A stretch of DNA of 64,000 nt from Streptomyces justiciae (GCF_015163075.1 NZ_JADDXU010000010.1:296631-360630); one strand, 5' to 3'; positions 41,428 through 49,705 are shown, counted from the first letter of the stretch. Notes: generated by a model not told the origin, from the sequence alone. Numbers and translations: made by a program.

Positions 41428-41454
41428 ACTCACGGCTTAATTTAGGACGTGAGT
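41428..41454. promoter_or_regulatory. Inverted repeat operator candidate of the sugar operon
   Basis: ACTCACG (41428-41434) and CGTGAGT (41448-41454) are perfect 7-bp arms with a 13-bp AT-rich centre that includes TTAATTTA. It lies 28 bp upstream of the lipoprotein start and in the divergent gap to the beta-helix gene, so it may govern both directions. No regulator gene is adjacent. Confidence 0.5.
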
Positions 41455-41622
41455 TAAACCGCAGGAGTTCGGCGCGTCAAGGGGTTGAACAGCACTTGTT
41501 GAACTCGGCGACACCTCTTGACGTCCGCGTTTGAACACTGAAGCATCCCTCGGCGAGAGAGCGCTCCCAACCCTTCCGTCGTTCACTTCCTGAACAAGGA
41601 CTTCCTGATCAAGGAGCCGCCC

Positions 41623-43368
41623 ATGAGTCCGTCCCCGCTCAGCCGGAGAACCGTCCTCGGCGCCGCGGTCCCCACCGCCCTCGCCCTGTCCGCGACCCCG
41701 TCCTGGGGCCGCCCGAACGCCCTCCCCGGAGGCGGTGACCTCGGCCCGAACGTCCTGGTCTTCGACCCGAACACCCCTGACATCCAGGCGAAGCTGGACG
41801 CGGTGTTCGCCCAGCAGGAGTCGGCCCAGTTCGGCACCGGCCGCTACGCGCTGCTCTTCAAGCCCGGCACCTACCACGGCCTCAACGCCCAACTCGGCTT
41901 CTACACCTCGATCGCGGGCCTCGGCCTGTCCCCCGACGACACGACCATCAACGGGGACGTGACGGTCGACGCGGGCTGGTTCGGCGGCAACGCCACGCAG
42001 AACTTCTGGCGTTCGGCGGAGAACCTGGCGCTGGTCCCGGCCAACGGCACCAACCGCTGGGCGGTGGCTCAGGCCGCCCCGTTCCGCCGGATGCACGTCC
42101 GCGGCGGCCTCAACCTCGCCCCCTCCGGCTACGGTTGGGCCAGCGGCGGCTACATCGCCGACAGCCGTATCGACGGTCAGATCGGCCCGTACTCCCAGCA
42201 GCAGTGGTACACCCGGGACAGCGCGATCGGCAGCTGGCTCAACGGCGTCTGGAACATGGTGTTCTCGGGCGTCGAGGGCGCCCCGGCGCAGAGCTTCCCG
42301 AACCCGCCGTACACCACCCTCGACACCACTCCCGTCTCCCGCGAGAAGCCCTTCCTGTACCTCAACGGCAGTGAGTACCGGGTCTTCCTGCCGTCCCTGC
42401 GCACCAACGCCCGCGGGGTGACCTGGGGCAACGGCACGCCTCGCGGTACCTCACTCCCCCTGTCGCGGTTCTACGTCGCCAAGCCGGGCGTCTCGGCGGC
42501 GACGCTGAACCAGGCCCTCGCCCAGGGGCTGCACCTGCTGCTGACGCCGGGGATCTACCACGTCGACCGGCCGATCCAGGTCAACCGCGCCAACACCGTG
42601 GTGCTGGGCCTGGGTTACGCGACGCTCGTGCCGGACAACGGCGTCACCGCGCTGAAGGTCGCCGACGTGGACGGCGTCCGGCTGGCCGGCTTCCTGATCG
42701 ACGCCGGGCCGGTCAACTCGGCGTCCCTGCTGGAGGTCGGCCCGAGCGGCGCCTGGCGGGACCACTCCGCCAACCCCACCACCGTGCAGGACGTGTTCAT
42801 CCGCATCGGCGGCGCGGGCCCCGGCAAGGCCACGACCTCGATAGTGATCAACAACCGGCACACCCTCGTCGACCACACCTGGGTCTGGCGCGCCGACCAC
42901 GGCGAGGGCGTCGGCTGGGAGACCAACCGCGCGGACTACGGCGTGGTCGTCAACGGCTCGGACGTCCTCGCCACCGGCCTGTTCGTGGAGCACTTCAACA
43001 AGTACGATGTCCAGTGGTTCGGCGAACGCGGCCGCACGATCTTCTTCCAGAACGAGAAGGCGTACGACGCCCCGAACCAGGCCGCCATCCAGAACGGCTC
43101 GGTCAAGGGCTACGCGGCCTACCGGGTCGGCGACGCGGTGACCGCGCACGAGGGCTGGGGACTTGGCAGTTATTGCTACTACAACGTCGACCCCACGATC
43201 GTGCAGCACCACGGCTTCGCCGCCCCGAACCGGCCGGGAGTGCGTTTCCACGATCTGCTGGTCGTCTCGCTCGGGGGCAACGGCCAGTACGAGCACGTCA
43301 TCAACGAGACGGGGGCGGCGACTTCGGGCACGTCGACCGTGCCGTCCACCGTGGTGTCGTACCCCTGA
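41623..43368 (+). CDS. Tat-exported right-handed beta-helix protein, probable polysaccharide-active enzyme
   Basis: 581 residues from the ATG at 41623 (AAGGAG 6 nt upstream). The signal PLSRRTVLGAAVPTALALSA has a twin-arginine motif (R8-R9) and an A-x-A-like end, so a folded export is expected. GRYALLFKPGTYHGLNAQLG and HLLLTPGIYHVDRPIQVNRA are paired FKPGTY-like blocks at the start of two beta-helix domains, each followed by short Gly/Asn/Asp-rich rungs. The layout of two helices in one chain is seen in GH55-like and related glucanases, but I cannot place the catalytic residue. It is divergent from the sugar ABC/GH1 operon, so extracellular release of beta-glucan fragments is the likely task (inference). 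No carbohydrate-binding module is visible. Confidence 0.75.
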   Translation: MSPSPLSRRTVLGAAVPTALALSATPSWGRPNALPGGGDLGPNVLVFDPNTPDIQAKLDAVFAQQESAQFGTGRYALLFKPGTYHGLNAQLGFYTSIAGLGLSPDDTTINGDVTVDAGWFGGNATQNFWRSAENLALVPANGTNRWAVAQAAPFRRMHVRGGLNLAPSGYGWASGGYIADSRIDGQIGPYSQQQWYTRDSAIGSWLNGVWNMVFSGVEGAPAQSFPNPPYTTLDTTPVSREKPFLYLNGSEYRVFLPSLRTNARGVTWGNGTPRGTSLPLSRFYVAKPGVSAATLNQALAQGLHLLLTPGIYHVDRPIQVNRANTVVLGLGYATLVPDNGVTALKVADVDGVRLAGFLIDAGPVNSASLLEVGPSGAWRDHSANPTTVQDVFIRIGGAGPGKATTSIVINNRHTLVDHTWVWRADHGEGVGWETNRADYGVVVNGSDVLATGLFVEHFNKYDVQWFGERGRTIFFQNEKAYDAPNQAAIQNGSVKGYAAYRVGDAVTAHEGWGLGSYCYYNVDPTIVQHHGFAAPNRPGVRFHDLLVVSLGGNGQYEHVINETGAATSGTSTVPSTVVSYP

Positions 43369-43390
43369 CGGATCTTGACGGCCCGTCAGG
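43364..43390. terminator. Terminator hairpin between convergent genes
   Basis: CCTGACGG (43364-43371) and CCGTCAGG (43383-43390) form an 8-bp perfect stem with an 11-nt loop spanning both stop codons (beta-helix gene and LLM gene). It would serve both directions. Confidence 0.55.
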
Positions 43391-44300
43391 TGCGGGCGGC
43401 CAGCACGGCCTCCCGCACCGCCGGGGCGATCTCCTGCGCCCAGCGGCCGAGCGTGACGTCGGCCGGGGTGCCGTCCTCGACGCGGAAGTGGACGAACCCG
43501 TGGGCGCCGAACTCCAGGACGGCACCGGTGAGTTCCTCGACCCACTGCGCCACCGAGCCGCCCCGCCACACGCCATCGGCGTCACGCGGGGCGGCGACGG
43601 GCGTTGCGGTGATGACGCCGGGGAGGTTGTAGACGGTGACGATGTCTGCGGGGTCACGGCCTGCCTTGAAGGCGGCCTCGTCGATGACGGGCCGGGAGTC
43701 GCGGTAACGCGGGCTCAGCCAGTCGGCGGCGTGGCCCGGGATCCAGCCGTCCGCCACCCTGCCGGTGGCGGCGAGCGACTTGGGCCCCACCGAGCCGGTC
43801 CACACCGGCGGCACCGCGACCGCGGCCGGTTCGAGGTCGTGCACCTGGTAGAACTCCCCCTCGAACGTGACCGGTTCACCGCCACCGCCGAGCAAGCGGA
43901 TCAGGGTGACCGCCTCCTCGAAGGCCCGCACCGCCGCACCGGGCCCGAGCCGCTCGACTCCCAGCCGGGCGATCTCGTCCCACAGCCCGCCCGCGCCCAT
44001 GCCCAGCACCAGCCGCCCGCCGGTCAGCGCGGACAGCGAGGTGACCGTGCGGGCCAGCATCGGCGCGGGGCGGCTGGGCAGGTTGCTGACGCTGACCAGG
44101 GCCGAGACCCGCTCGGTCCGGCCGAGGACGACCCCGACCTGGGCGTACGCATCGAGCCTGGCCGCGTAGTAGGGGTGGTCGGAGACGGTGACCAGGTCGA
44201 GGCCCTGCCGGTCTGCCTGCACGGCGAGCCGCAGCGACTCCTCGATGTCGCCGACGGCTGTGCTGATCCCCGTACCGAACAACGGCTTCTGCAATGACAT
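43386..44300 (-). CDS. LLM-class flavin/F420-dependent oxidoreductase
   Basis: 304 residues from the ATG at 44298-44300; further in-frame codons upstream lack family similarity. DIEESLRLAVQADRQGLDLV and VSDHPYYAARLDAYAQVGVV are the first TIM-barrel blocks of luciferase-like monooxygenases. SALTGGRLVLGMGAGGLWDE is the classic LGxGxG flavin-pocket strand, and PVWTGSVGPKSLAATGRVAD the seventh strand. Single-component enzymes of this group in actinomycetes often use F420. Substrate unknown. Its promoter side contains a 15-bp inverted repeat (44356-44398). Confidence 0.88.
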   Translation of the reverse strand: MSLQKPLFGTGISTAVGDIEESLRLAVQADRQGLDLVTVSDHPYYAARLDAYAQVGVVLGRTERVSALVSVSNLPSRPAPMLARTVTSLSALTGGRLVLGMGAGGLWDEIARLGVERLGPGAAVRAFEEAVTLIRLLGGGGEPVTFEGEFYQVHDLEPAAVAVPPVWTGSVGPKSLAATGRVADGWIPGHAADWLSPRYRDSRPVIDEAAFKAGRDPADIVTVYNLPGVITATPVAAPRDADGVWRGGSVAQWVEELTGAVLEFGAHGFVHFRVEDGTPADVTLGRWAQEIAPAVREAVLAART

Positions 44301-44355
44301 GGCGGACCCCGCCCTCTCCCCGTCGACTGCGTACCCCGTCCCCCGGAGCACCCTT

Positions 44356-44398
44356 TCAGTTCGCACCACGAACGTTATTCATCCGTGGTGCGAACTGA
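44356..44398. promoter_or_regulatory. Perfect 15-bp inverted repeat upstream of the LLM gene, downstream of EF-G2
   Basis: TCAGTTCGCACCACG (44356-44370) and its exact reverse complement (44384-44398) flank a 13-nt loop. The left arm itself contains GTTCG-N5-CGAAC (44359-44373). It is 36 bp past the EF-G2 stop and 56 bp before the LLM start, so it may be a terminator, an operator, or both. The AT-rich loop (AACGTTATTCATC) favours an operator or promoter element. Confidence 0.6.
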
Positions 44399-44434
44399 CA
44401 ACGGGACCTGCGTCCTAGGACCGCAGCCCCAGGA

Positions 44435-46480
44435 CTACACAGCCGTCACCCCGGACGGCGCCTGGGCATACCCCGTCGGGCGGGCCGTGAACGTGCCGCG
44501 GCCCTGGGTCCGGCTGCGCAACCGGGTTGCGTAGCCGAAGAGTTCGGCGAGCGGCACGGTGGCCGTGACGACCGCCGAGCCGGCGCGTGCCGCCGAGCCC
44601 GTGACCCGGCCGCGCCGGGCCGCGAGGTCGCCGAGGACTCCGCCGACCGCGGTGTCGGGCACGGTGACCGTGACCTCGGCGACGGGTTCGAGGAGCACCA
44701 TGGCGCAGGCGCGCAGGGCGTCCCGGAGCCCGAACCGGCCCGCCGTGCGGAAGGCCGTGTCGGAGGAGTCCTTCACATGGGTCGCCCCGTCGGTGAGGGT
44801 GACGCGCAGCCCGGTCACGGGGTGACCGCCGAGCGGCCCCTCGGCCAGGGCGTCCCGGCAGCCGGCCTCGACCGCCCGGACGTACTCCTGCGGCACCCGC
44901 CCGCCGACGACGGCCGAGCGGAACTCGAACCCGGCGTCCACGGGCAGCGGCTCCACGTCGAGGACGACATGGGCGAACTGCCCTGCCCCGCCGTCCTGTT
45001 TGACGTGCCGGAACACGAACCCGGACACGCCGCGTCCGACGGTCTCCCGGTGGGCCACCCGCGGCCGCCCGGCGTTGACGTCCAGCCCCTGGTCACGCCG
45101 TACCTTCTCCAGCGCGACCTCCAGATGCAGTTCGCCCATGCCGGACAGCACGGTCTGCCCGGTCTCCGGGTCGGTCCGCACGACCAGCGACGGGTCCTCC
45201 TCGGCCAGCCGGGCAAGCGCCTGGGCCAGCCGGTCGGTGTCGGTGGACCGCACGGCCTCGACCGCCACGGACACCACGGGTTCGGCGACGCTCGGCGGTT
45301 CGAGGACGAGCGGCGCGTCCGGCGCGCACAGCGTCGACCCGGCGCGGGCCGCCTTCAGCCCGACGACAGCCACGATGTCCCCGGCGACCGCCCGCTCCAG
45401 CTGGGCGTGCCGGTCGGCCTGCACCCGCAGGATGCGCCCGATGCGCTCGGTGCGCCGTACGCCCGAGTCCCACACCGTGTCTCCCTTCTCGATCGTTCCG
45501 GAGTAGATCCGCAGGTAGGTGAGGCGCCCGGTCGGGGTGGCGTTCACCTTGAACACCAGGCCCGCGAACGGCGCCGCCGGGTCGGCGGCCCGCTCCTGCC
45601 CGTCGTCCTCGCCGGTGCCGCGCACGGCGGGCACGTCGAGCGGCGACGGCAGATACGAGACCAGCGCGTCGAGCAGCGGTTCGACACCACGGTTGCGGTA
45701 GGCCGATCCGCACAGGACCACGACCCCGTCGCCGGAGTGGGTGAGGTCCCGCAGCGCCTCGCCGAGCGTCCGCGCATCGAGCGCCGACCGGGCGCAGAAC
45801 TCCTCCAGCGCCCCCGGATGCAGCTCGGCCACGGCCTCTTCGAGCACCCGACGCCGCCGCGCCGCTTCGTCGGCGAGCGTCTCCGGGATCTCCTGTACGA
45901 CCATGTCACCGCCGTCGGCCCAGGTCAGCGCCCGCATCCGGACCAGGTCGACGACCCCGCGGAAGCCGTCCTCCGCACCGATGGGCAGCTGCACGACCAG
46001 GGGTGCCGGGTGCAGCCGCTCCCGGACGGAGGCGACGGCGGCGTCGAGGTCGGCGCCGGCGCGGTCCATCTTGTTGACGAAGGCGATCCTCGGTACGCCG
46101 TACCGGTCGGCCTGCCGCCAGACGGACTCGCTCTGCGGCTCCACGCCCGCGACGGCGTCGAACACCGCGACCGCGCCGTCGAGCACCCGCAGCGAGCGCT
46201 CCACCTCGTCGGCGAAGTCGACGTGCCCCGGGGTGTCGATCAGGTTGATGCGATGGCCGTCCCAGGCACAGCTGATCGCCGCCGCGAAGATCGTGATGCC
46301 CCGGTCGCGTTCCTGCGGGTCGAAGTCGGTGACGGTGGTGCCGTCGTGGACCTCACCGCGCCGGTGCGTGGTGCCGGTGGCGAACAGGATCCGCTCGGTG
46401 ACGGTGGTCTTACCGGCGTCGACGTGGGCGAGGATGCCCAGGTTGCGGACGGTGGTGAGAGGGTTGATGCGAGTACGCAC
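44435..46480 (-). CDS. Elongation factor G-like GTPase (EF-G2)
   Basis: 681 residues from a GTG at 46478-46480 (AAAGG about 10 nt upstream). G1 is GILAHVDAGKTTVTERIL, the switch I RDRGITI, G3 DTPGHVDF, and G4 FVNKMDRAG. SGMGELHLEVALEKVRRDQG is the domain III block, and domain IV has the usual QDGGAGQFAHVVLDV. Length is slightly below housekeeping EF-G (about 700). Family knowledge: Streptomyces carries a second EF-G beside fusA whose role is not settled; tetracycline-protection relatives (TetM/OtrA) share the same fold. It is monocistronic here, near tRNA-Leu(GAG), not in the str operon, so it is a paralogue. Confidence 0.9.
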   Translation of the reverse strand: MRTRINPLTTVRNLGILAHVDAGKTTVTERILFATGTTHRRGEVHDGTTVTDFDPQERDRGITIFAAAISCAWDGHRINLIDTPGHVDFADEVERSLRVLDGAVAVFDAVAGVEPQSESVWRQADRYGVPRIAFVNKMDRAGADLDAAVASVRERLHPAPLVVQLPIGAEDGFRGVVDLVRMRALTWADGGDMVVQEIPETLADEAARRRRVLEEAVAELHPGALEEFCARSALDARTLGEALRDLTHSGDGVVVLCGSAYRNRGVEPLLDALVSYLPSPLDVPAVRGTGEDDGQERAADPAAPFAGLVFKVNATPTGRLTYLRIYSGTIEKGDTVWDSGVRRTERIGRILRVQADRHAQLERAVAGDIVAVVGLKAARAGSTLCAPDAPLVLEPPSVAEPVVSVAVEAVRSTDTDRLAQALARLAEEDPSLVVRTDPETGQTVLSGMGELHLEVALEKVRRDQGLDVNAGRPRVAHRETVGRGVSGFVFRHVKQDGGAGQFAHVVLDVEPLPVDAGFEFRSAVVGGRVPQEYVRAVEAGCRDALAEGPLGGHPVTGLRVTLTDGATHVKDSSDTAFRTAGRFGLRDALRACAMVLLEPVAEVTVTVPDTAVGGVLGDLAARRGRVTGSAARAGSAVVTATVPLAELFGYATRLRSRTQGRGTFTARPTGYAQAPSGVTAV

Positions 46481-46817
46481 GGCCCATGGCCTTTCGAGGT
46501 GTTCCGTGAAAAGGGCAGCGCAATTCCCGTACGAAGCACTCGACTTGACGATGCGTCAGGAGGTCGTGACGGGCATCCGACACCGGCCGCGCAGCGGGCG
46601 CCGGGCGGCCGGAGACACGAGGATCACCTCGTAGCGCGTACGGGAAGCGGCGACAGTGGTGCGGTCACACACGGCCGGGCTCCCCTCGTTCGTCACGGAT
46701 CTCGTCACACGGCACGCCGCCGGTCAGTGGCGGCGTGCGGTTCGTGGTGAGTGTAGGGAGGGGGCGGGAGGGGCGGCATCTGATTATTTCGACGGCCGTG
46801 GAGACGACGTAAAGCAA
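46481..46817. other. Gene-free stretch upstream of EF-G2
   Basis: 337 bp between the EF-G2 start and the tRNA terminator. It must hold the EF-G2 promoter. I see no convincing palindrome or promoter consensus, and the short frames lack coding bias. Confidence 0.4.
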
Positions 46818-46851
46818 CTGTGCGGGCCGAGGAGATCCTCGACCCGCACAG
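46818..46851 (-). terminator. Terminator hairpin downstream of tRNA-Leu
   Basis: CTGTGCGGG (46818-46826) pairs with CCCGCACAG (46843-46851), and inside them CGAGGA pairs with TCCTCG, giving a long stem of about 15 bp. It is 16 bp past the tRNA 3' end in the direction of tRNA transcription. Confidence 0.75.
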
Positions 46852-46867
46852 CTGCGGTTACTCTCTG

Positions 46868-46952
46868 TGTCCGAGGGGGGACTTGAACCCCCACGCCCGA
46901 TAAAGGGCACTAGCACCTCAAGCTAGCGCGTCTGCCATTCCGCCACCCGGAC
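46868..46952 (-). tRNA. tRNA-Leu (anticodon GAG)
   Basis: 85 nt. The acceptor stem GTCCGGG pairs with CTCGGAC (one G-U). The anticodon stem is CTAGC/GCTAG around loop TTGAGGT, giving anticodon GAG (codons CUC/CUU). The variable arm (GCCC/GGGC stem) is long, as in class II tRNAs. The T arm is GGGGG-TTCAAGT-CCCCC. CCA is not encoded. Confidence 0.95.
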
Positions 46953-47116
46953 TAGGTGTCTGCCGCCTGGCCGGGGGTGTTCCCCGCGGCGACATGGACA
47001 ACAATACCAAGCTTTCGGAGTGCCTTTCACCTGCATATCCGTGCGCTGGGCGGCCATCCCCCGCCACCTGCGGAAGGCGCCCCGGGGCCGTACCCTGCGC
47101 GACCGGGCGGTTACCG

Positions 47117-47803
47117 TCAGCGCGGCTGATTCCCCCGCTCGTGGTACATCTTCCGCGTCTGCTCGGTGTGGGTCCGCATGGCCTCGATCGCCCGCTGTTC
47201 GTCGCGGTCCGCGATCGCCGCGATCAGTTCGCGGTGCTCGATCCAGGACTGGCGGCCGCGCTGCCGTGCGACCGGCGTGTAGTACCAGCGGACCCGCCGG
47301 TCGACCTGGGCGGCCAGCTCCGCCAGGACCTTGTTCCCCGCGAGCTCCATGATCTTCGCGTGCAGCCGGGCGTTCGTCGCGACCGCGCCGTCCACGTCGT
47401 CGGCCGCGACGGCCCGCTCACCCTCGGCGCACAGCTCCTCGAGGGCGGCGATGGCCGCGCTGCCGGCGTTGGCCGCGGCGAGCCGGGCCGCCTCGGCCTC
47501 CAGCAGGGTGCGGACGGTGAGGAGCTGGTCGGCTTCTTCCTCGGTGGGCTCGTGCACGAACGCGCCCTGGGCCGGCCGCAGGTCCACCCACCCCTCGGTA
47601 CTGAGCCGCTGCAACGCCTCGCGCACCGGCTGCCGTGAGACCCCGAGATGCCCGGCGAGCTCGCTCTCGACCAGATGCTGGCCGGGCTGGAGAGCACGGG
47701 TGGTGATGAGTTCGAGGAGCGCCTCGTAGACACGGTCCCGCAGCGGGCCGGGACGTTCGAGCTTGGGCACCGCACCCTGCGGCAGGCCAGTCGTCGACAA
47801 CAT
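47117..47803 (-). CDS. GntR/FadR-type transcriptional regulator (first of three paralogues)
   Basis: 228 residues from the ATG at 47801-47803 (GAGGAGG 7 nt upstream); a GTG one codon earlier is the alternative. The winged HTH covers about residues 20-86: LRDRVYEALLELITTRALQP, then SRQPVREALQRLSTEGWVDL. The C-terminal FCD domain has metal/ligand His in RLHAKIMELAG and in HRELIAAIADRDEQRAIEAM. It is similar over its length to the GntR proteins at 60998 and 62645, and it is divergent from a ketopantoate-reductase-like gene. It is expected to respond to a small acid and to bind CTGTAGACAA/CTGTATACAG-type palindromes (inferred). Confidence 0.9.
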   Translation of the reverse strand: MLSTTGLPQGAVPKLERPGPLRDRVYEALLELITTRALQPGQHLVESELAGHLGVSRQPVREALQRLSTEGWVDLRPAQGAFVHEPTEEEADQLLTVRTLLEAEAARLAAANAGSAAIAALEELCAEGERAVAADDVDGAVATNARLHAKIMELAGNKVLAELAAQVDRRVRWYYTPVARQRGRQSWIEHRELIAAIADRDEQRAIEAMRTHTEQTRKMYHERGNQPR

Positions 47804-47962
47804 CACGGCCCCTCCTCGTCAGCGTCGTCGCTGCGTGCAGGAGGCAATTATGAATTGGCTTTCGCCTACAGTCTACGGCGCACAACCGCATGGACGGAGG
47901 GGAGTTGGGGCCGCCGGGCGGGACCGCGGGATGGCCGAAGTCTTGCTGCCACTCATTCCATC

Positions 47963-47972
47963 CTGTAGACAA
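47963..47972. promoter_or_regulatory. Candidate GntR operator in front of the reductase gene
   Basis: CTGTAGACAA holds the TGT-AG-ACA half-palindrome, related to CTGTATACAG at 60848 and to the TGTATAC pair at 49210. A GTAGAC/GTAGGC pair (minus-strand reading) at 47865-47876 lies closer to the GntR gene. The divergent gap is 47804-48035. Confidence 0.4.
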
Positions 47973-48035
47973 TATTTCGTCGACACAGCTCGACGGTTCC
48001 GCGGTACACCCTCGACCGAACGGAGCTCCCCCAGC

Positions 48036-49007
48036 ATGAAAGTCGCAGTCCTCGGCGCCGGAGCCATCGGCGCCTACGTCGGCGCCGCCCTGCACCGCGC
48101 AGGCGCCGACGTGCATCTGATAGCCCGTGGACCGCACCTGGCGGCCATGAGGCAACACGGCGTCCAAATCCACTCCCCCCGCGGCGACTTCACCGCGAAG
48201 GCGCACGCCACCGACGACCCGGCCGAGGTCGGCCCCGTCGACTATGTGTTCCTGGGGCTGAAGGCCACCTCGTACGCGGCGTGCGGGCCGCTCATCGAAC
48301 CCCTCCTCCACCCCGGCACCGCTGTGATCGCGGCGCAGAACGGCATCCCCTGGTGGTACTTCCACGCCCACGGCGGACCCCACGACGGCCGCCGCCTCGA
48401 AAGCGTCGACCCCGGCGGGACGGTCAGTAAGGTGCTCGCCCCCGAACGGGCCATCGGATGCGTCGTCTACGCCGCCACCGAACTCGAAGCCCCCGGTGTG
48501 GTCCGCCACCTGGAAGGCACCCGCTTCTCCCTCGGCGAACCCGACCGCACCCTCTCCCCCCGCTGCACAGACTTCAGCCACGCCATGCAGGCCGGCGGAC
48601 TCAAATGCCCCGTCGAAACCGACCTCCGCAACGACATCTGGCTCAAACTCCTCGGCAACACCTCCTTCAACCCCATCAGCGCCCTCGCCCGCGCCACCAT
48701 GCGCCAGATGTGCCACCACCACGGCACCCGCCACGTCATCCAACAAATGATGGAAGAAACCCTCGCCGTCGCCAACGCCCTCGACTGCCACCCCGACATC
48801 ACCATCGAACGCCGCCTCGCCGGCGCCGAAAAAGTCGGCGACCACCGCACCAGCACCCTCCAAGACCTCGAAGCCGGCAAACCCCTCGAACTCGACGTCC
48901 TCCTCACCGCCGTCCTCGAACTCGCCACCCTCACCCACACCCCCACCCCCACCCTCACCACCATCCACGCCCTCAGCGACCTCCTCGCCCACCAGACCGC
49001 CGCATGA
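48036..49007 (+). CDS. Ketopantoate/2-oxo-acid reductase family protein (PanE/ApbA)
   Basis: 323 residues from the ATG at 48036. MKVAVLGAGAIGAYVGAALH is the NADP-binding N-terminus with GAGAIG at 7-12. GLKATSYAACGPLIEPLLHP and IAAQNGIPWWYF are family blocks, and the catalytic Lys is expected in LRNDIWLKLLGNTSFNPISA. The second half is strongly C-rich at third positions. Strict PanE makes pantoate, but extra copies like this one often act on other 2-oxo acids. Its place next to a GntR regulator and the oxalate genes suggests use in glyoxylate/oxo-acid metabolism (inference). A strong AGGAGG-ATG (47839-47852) lies 184 bp upstream in the same frame and would add 62 residues, but that extension shows no family similarity. 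Confidence 0.83.
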   Translation: MKVAVLGAGAIGAYVGAALHRAGADVHLIARGPHLAAMRQHGVQIHSPRGDFTAKAHATDDPAEVGPVDYVFLGLKATSYAACGPLIEPLLHPGTAVIAAQNGIPWWYFHAHGGPHDGRRLESVDPGGTVSKVLAPERAIGCVVYAATELEAPGVVRHLEGTRFSLGEPDRTLSPRCTDFSHAMQAGGLKCPVETDLRNDIWLKLLGNTSFNPISALARATMRQMCHHHGTRHVIQQMMEETLAVANALDCHPDITIERRLAGAEKVGDHRTSTLQDLEAGKPLELDVLLTAVLELATLTHTPTPTLTTIHALSDLLAHQTAA

Positions 49008-49116
49008 GGCGGCCGATCGTGCGTCGAGGTGGTCCCATGAACGTGTTCGCGGGAGCGGACCGCATAGCCCTACGGGCCGCGGCCACCCTGGGCTGACCGG
49101 CCCCCCGCGACACGGC

Positions 49117-49167
49117 GGCGGGACCCTGAGCGGCGGGGAGCGCCCCCTGCGCCGCAAGGGTCCCGCC
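49117..49167. terminator. Terminator hairpin after the reductase gene
   Basis: GGCGGGACCCT (49117-49127) and AGGGTCCCGCC (49157-49167) form a perfect 11-bp stem with a GC-rich loop that folds further. It lies about 110 bp after the reductase stop and before the PAS gene promoter. Confidence 0.65.
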
Positions 49168-49209
49168 TCAGCCATGTCCGGGGTTCATCGGCACAAGGTC
49201 TTGGAATCC

Positions 49210-49230
49210 TGTATACGATCGGCTGTATAC
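49210..49230. promoter_or_regulatory. Two TGTATAC operator motifs before the PAS-domain gene
   Basis: TGTATAC at 49210-49216 and again at 49224-49230 (14 bp apart). Each contains the GTATAC palindrome. Same core as CTGTATACAG at 60848-60857 before the formate dehydrogenase operon. Probable sites for one of the local GntR proteins (inference). Confidence 0.55.
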
Positions 49231-49263
49231 TGCGTGCACCAACTGCCCCTGCTCGGAGGCGAC

Positions 49264-49689
49264 ATGGAAGATCTGCATCCCGAGGTGGTCCTGGGAATGG
49301 CCGCCCAGGCGCCCGACGGCATCGTGATCATCGACGGCGACGGACTCATCCGGTACTGGAACCAAGGCGCGGAGCGCATCTTCGGGTTCTCGGCGGCCGA
49401 TGTGGACGGCCGAAGTCTCGACGTCATCATCCCGGAGAAGCACCGCAAGCGGCACTGGGACGGCTTCCAGGAGGCCATGGACCGCGGGACCAGCAAGTAC
49501 GGGGAAGCCGACCTGCTGAACGTGCCCGCGCTGGCCGCGGACGGGCGCCGGATCTCCATCGAGTTCAGCGTGGTCATGCTCCCGGCCGCCGACGGCGACA
49601 TGTACTGCGGGGCGGTCATCCGGGACGTGACCGCGCGGCGTGAGCGGGAGCGGGAGTTGATGCGGCGGCGCGCCGAGGCGACCGTCTGA
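49264..49689 (+). CDS. Stand-alone PAS domain protein
   Basis: 141 residues from the ATG at 49264 (GGAGG 5 nt upstream). The PAS fold is read in order: QAPDGIVIIDGDGLIRYWNQ, AERIFGFSAADVDGRSLDVI, IPEKHRKRHWDGF, and ADGRRISIEFSVVMLPAADG, then GAVIRDVTARRERE, the usual end of a PAS domain. A short Arg/Glu-rich helix follows and no output domain is attached. His residues near RKRHWDGF resemble haem- or ligand-binding positions but this is uncertain. Its promoter has two TGTATAC motifs as in the formate/oxalate genes. It may sense redox, oxygen or a small ligand for that pathway through a partner kinase. Confidence 0.82.
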   Translation: MEDLHPEVVLGMAAQAPDGIVIIDGDGLIRYWNQGAERIFGFSAADVDGRSLDVIIPEKHRKRHWDGFQEAMDRGTSKYGEADLLNVPALAADGRRISIEFSVVMLPAADGDMYCGAVIRDVTARRERERELMRRRAEATV

Positions 49690-49705
49690 ACCGTCAACGC
49701 GCATA

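Noticed and set aside
48840..49000. C-rich run (ACCCCC-type triplets) near the end of the reductase gene, considered as a repeat array
   Set aside because: The codons encode a normal family C-terminus (TPTLTTIHALSDLLAHQTAA) and simply have C in the third position.
49037..49096. 19-codon frame with an ATG after AGGTGG, following the reductase gene
   Set aside because: Too short to support, no homology that I can recognise and directly before a terminator.
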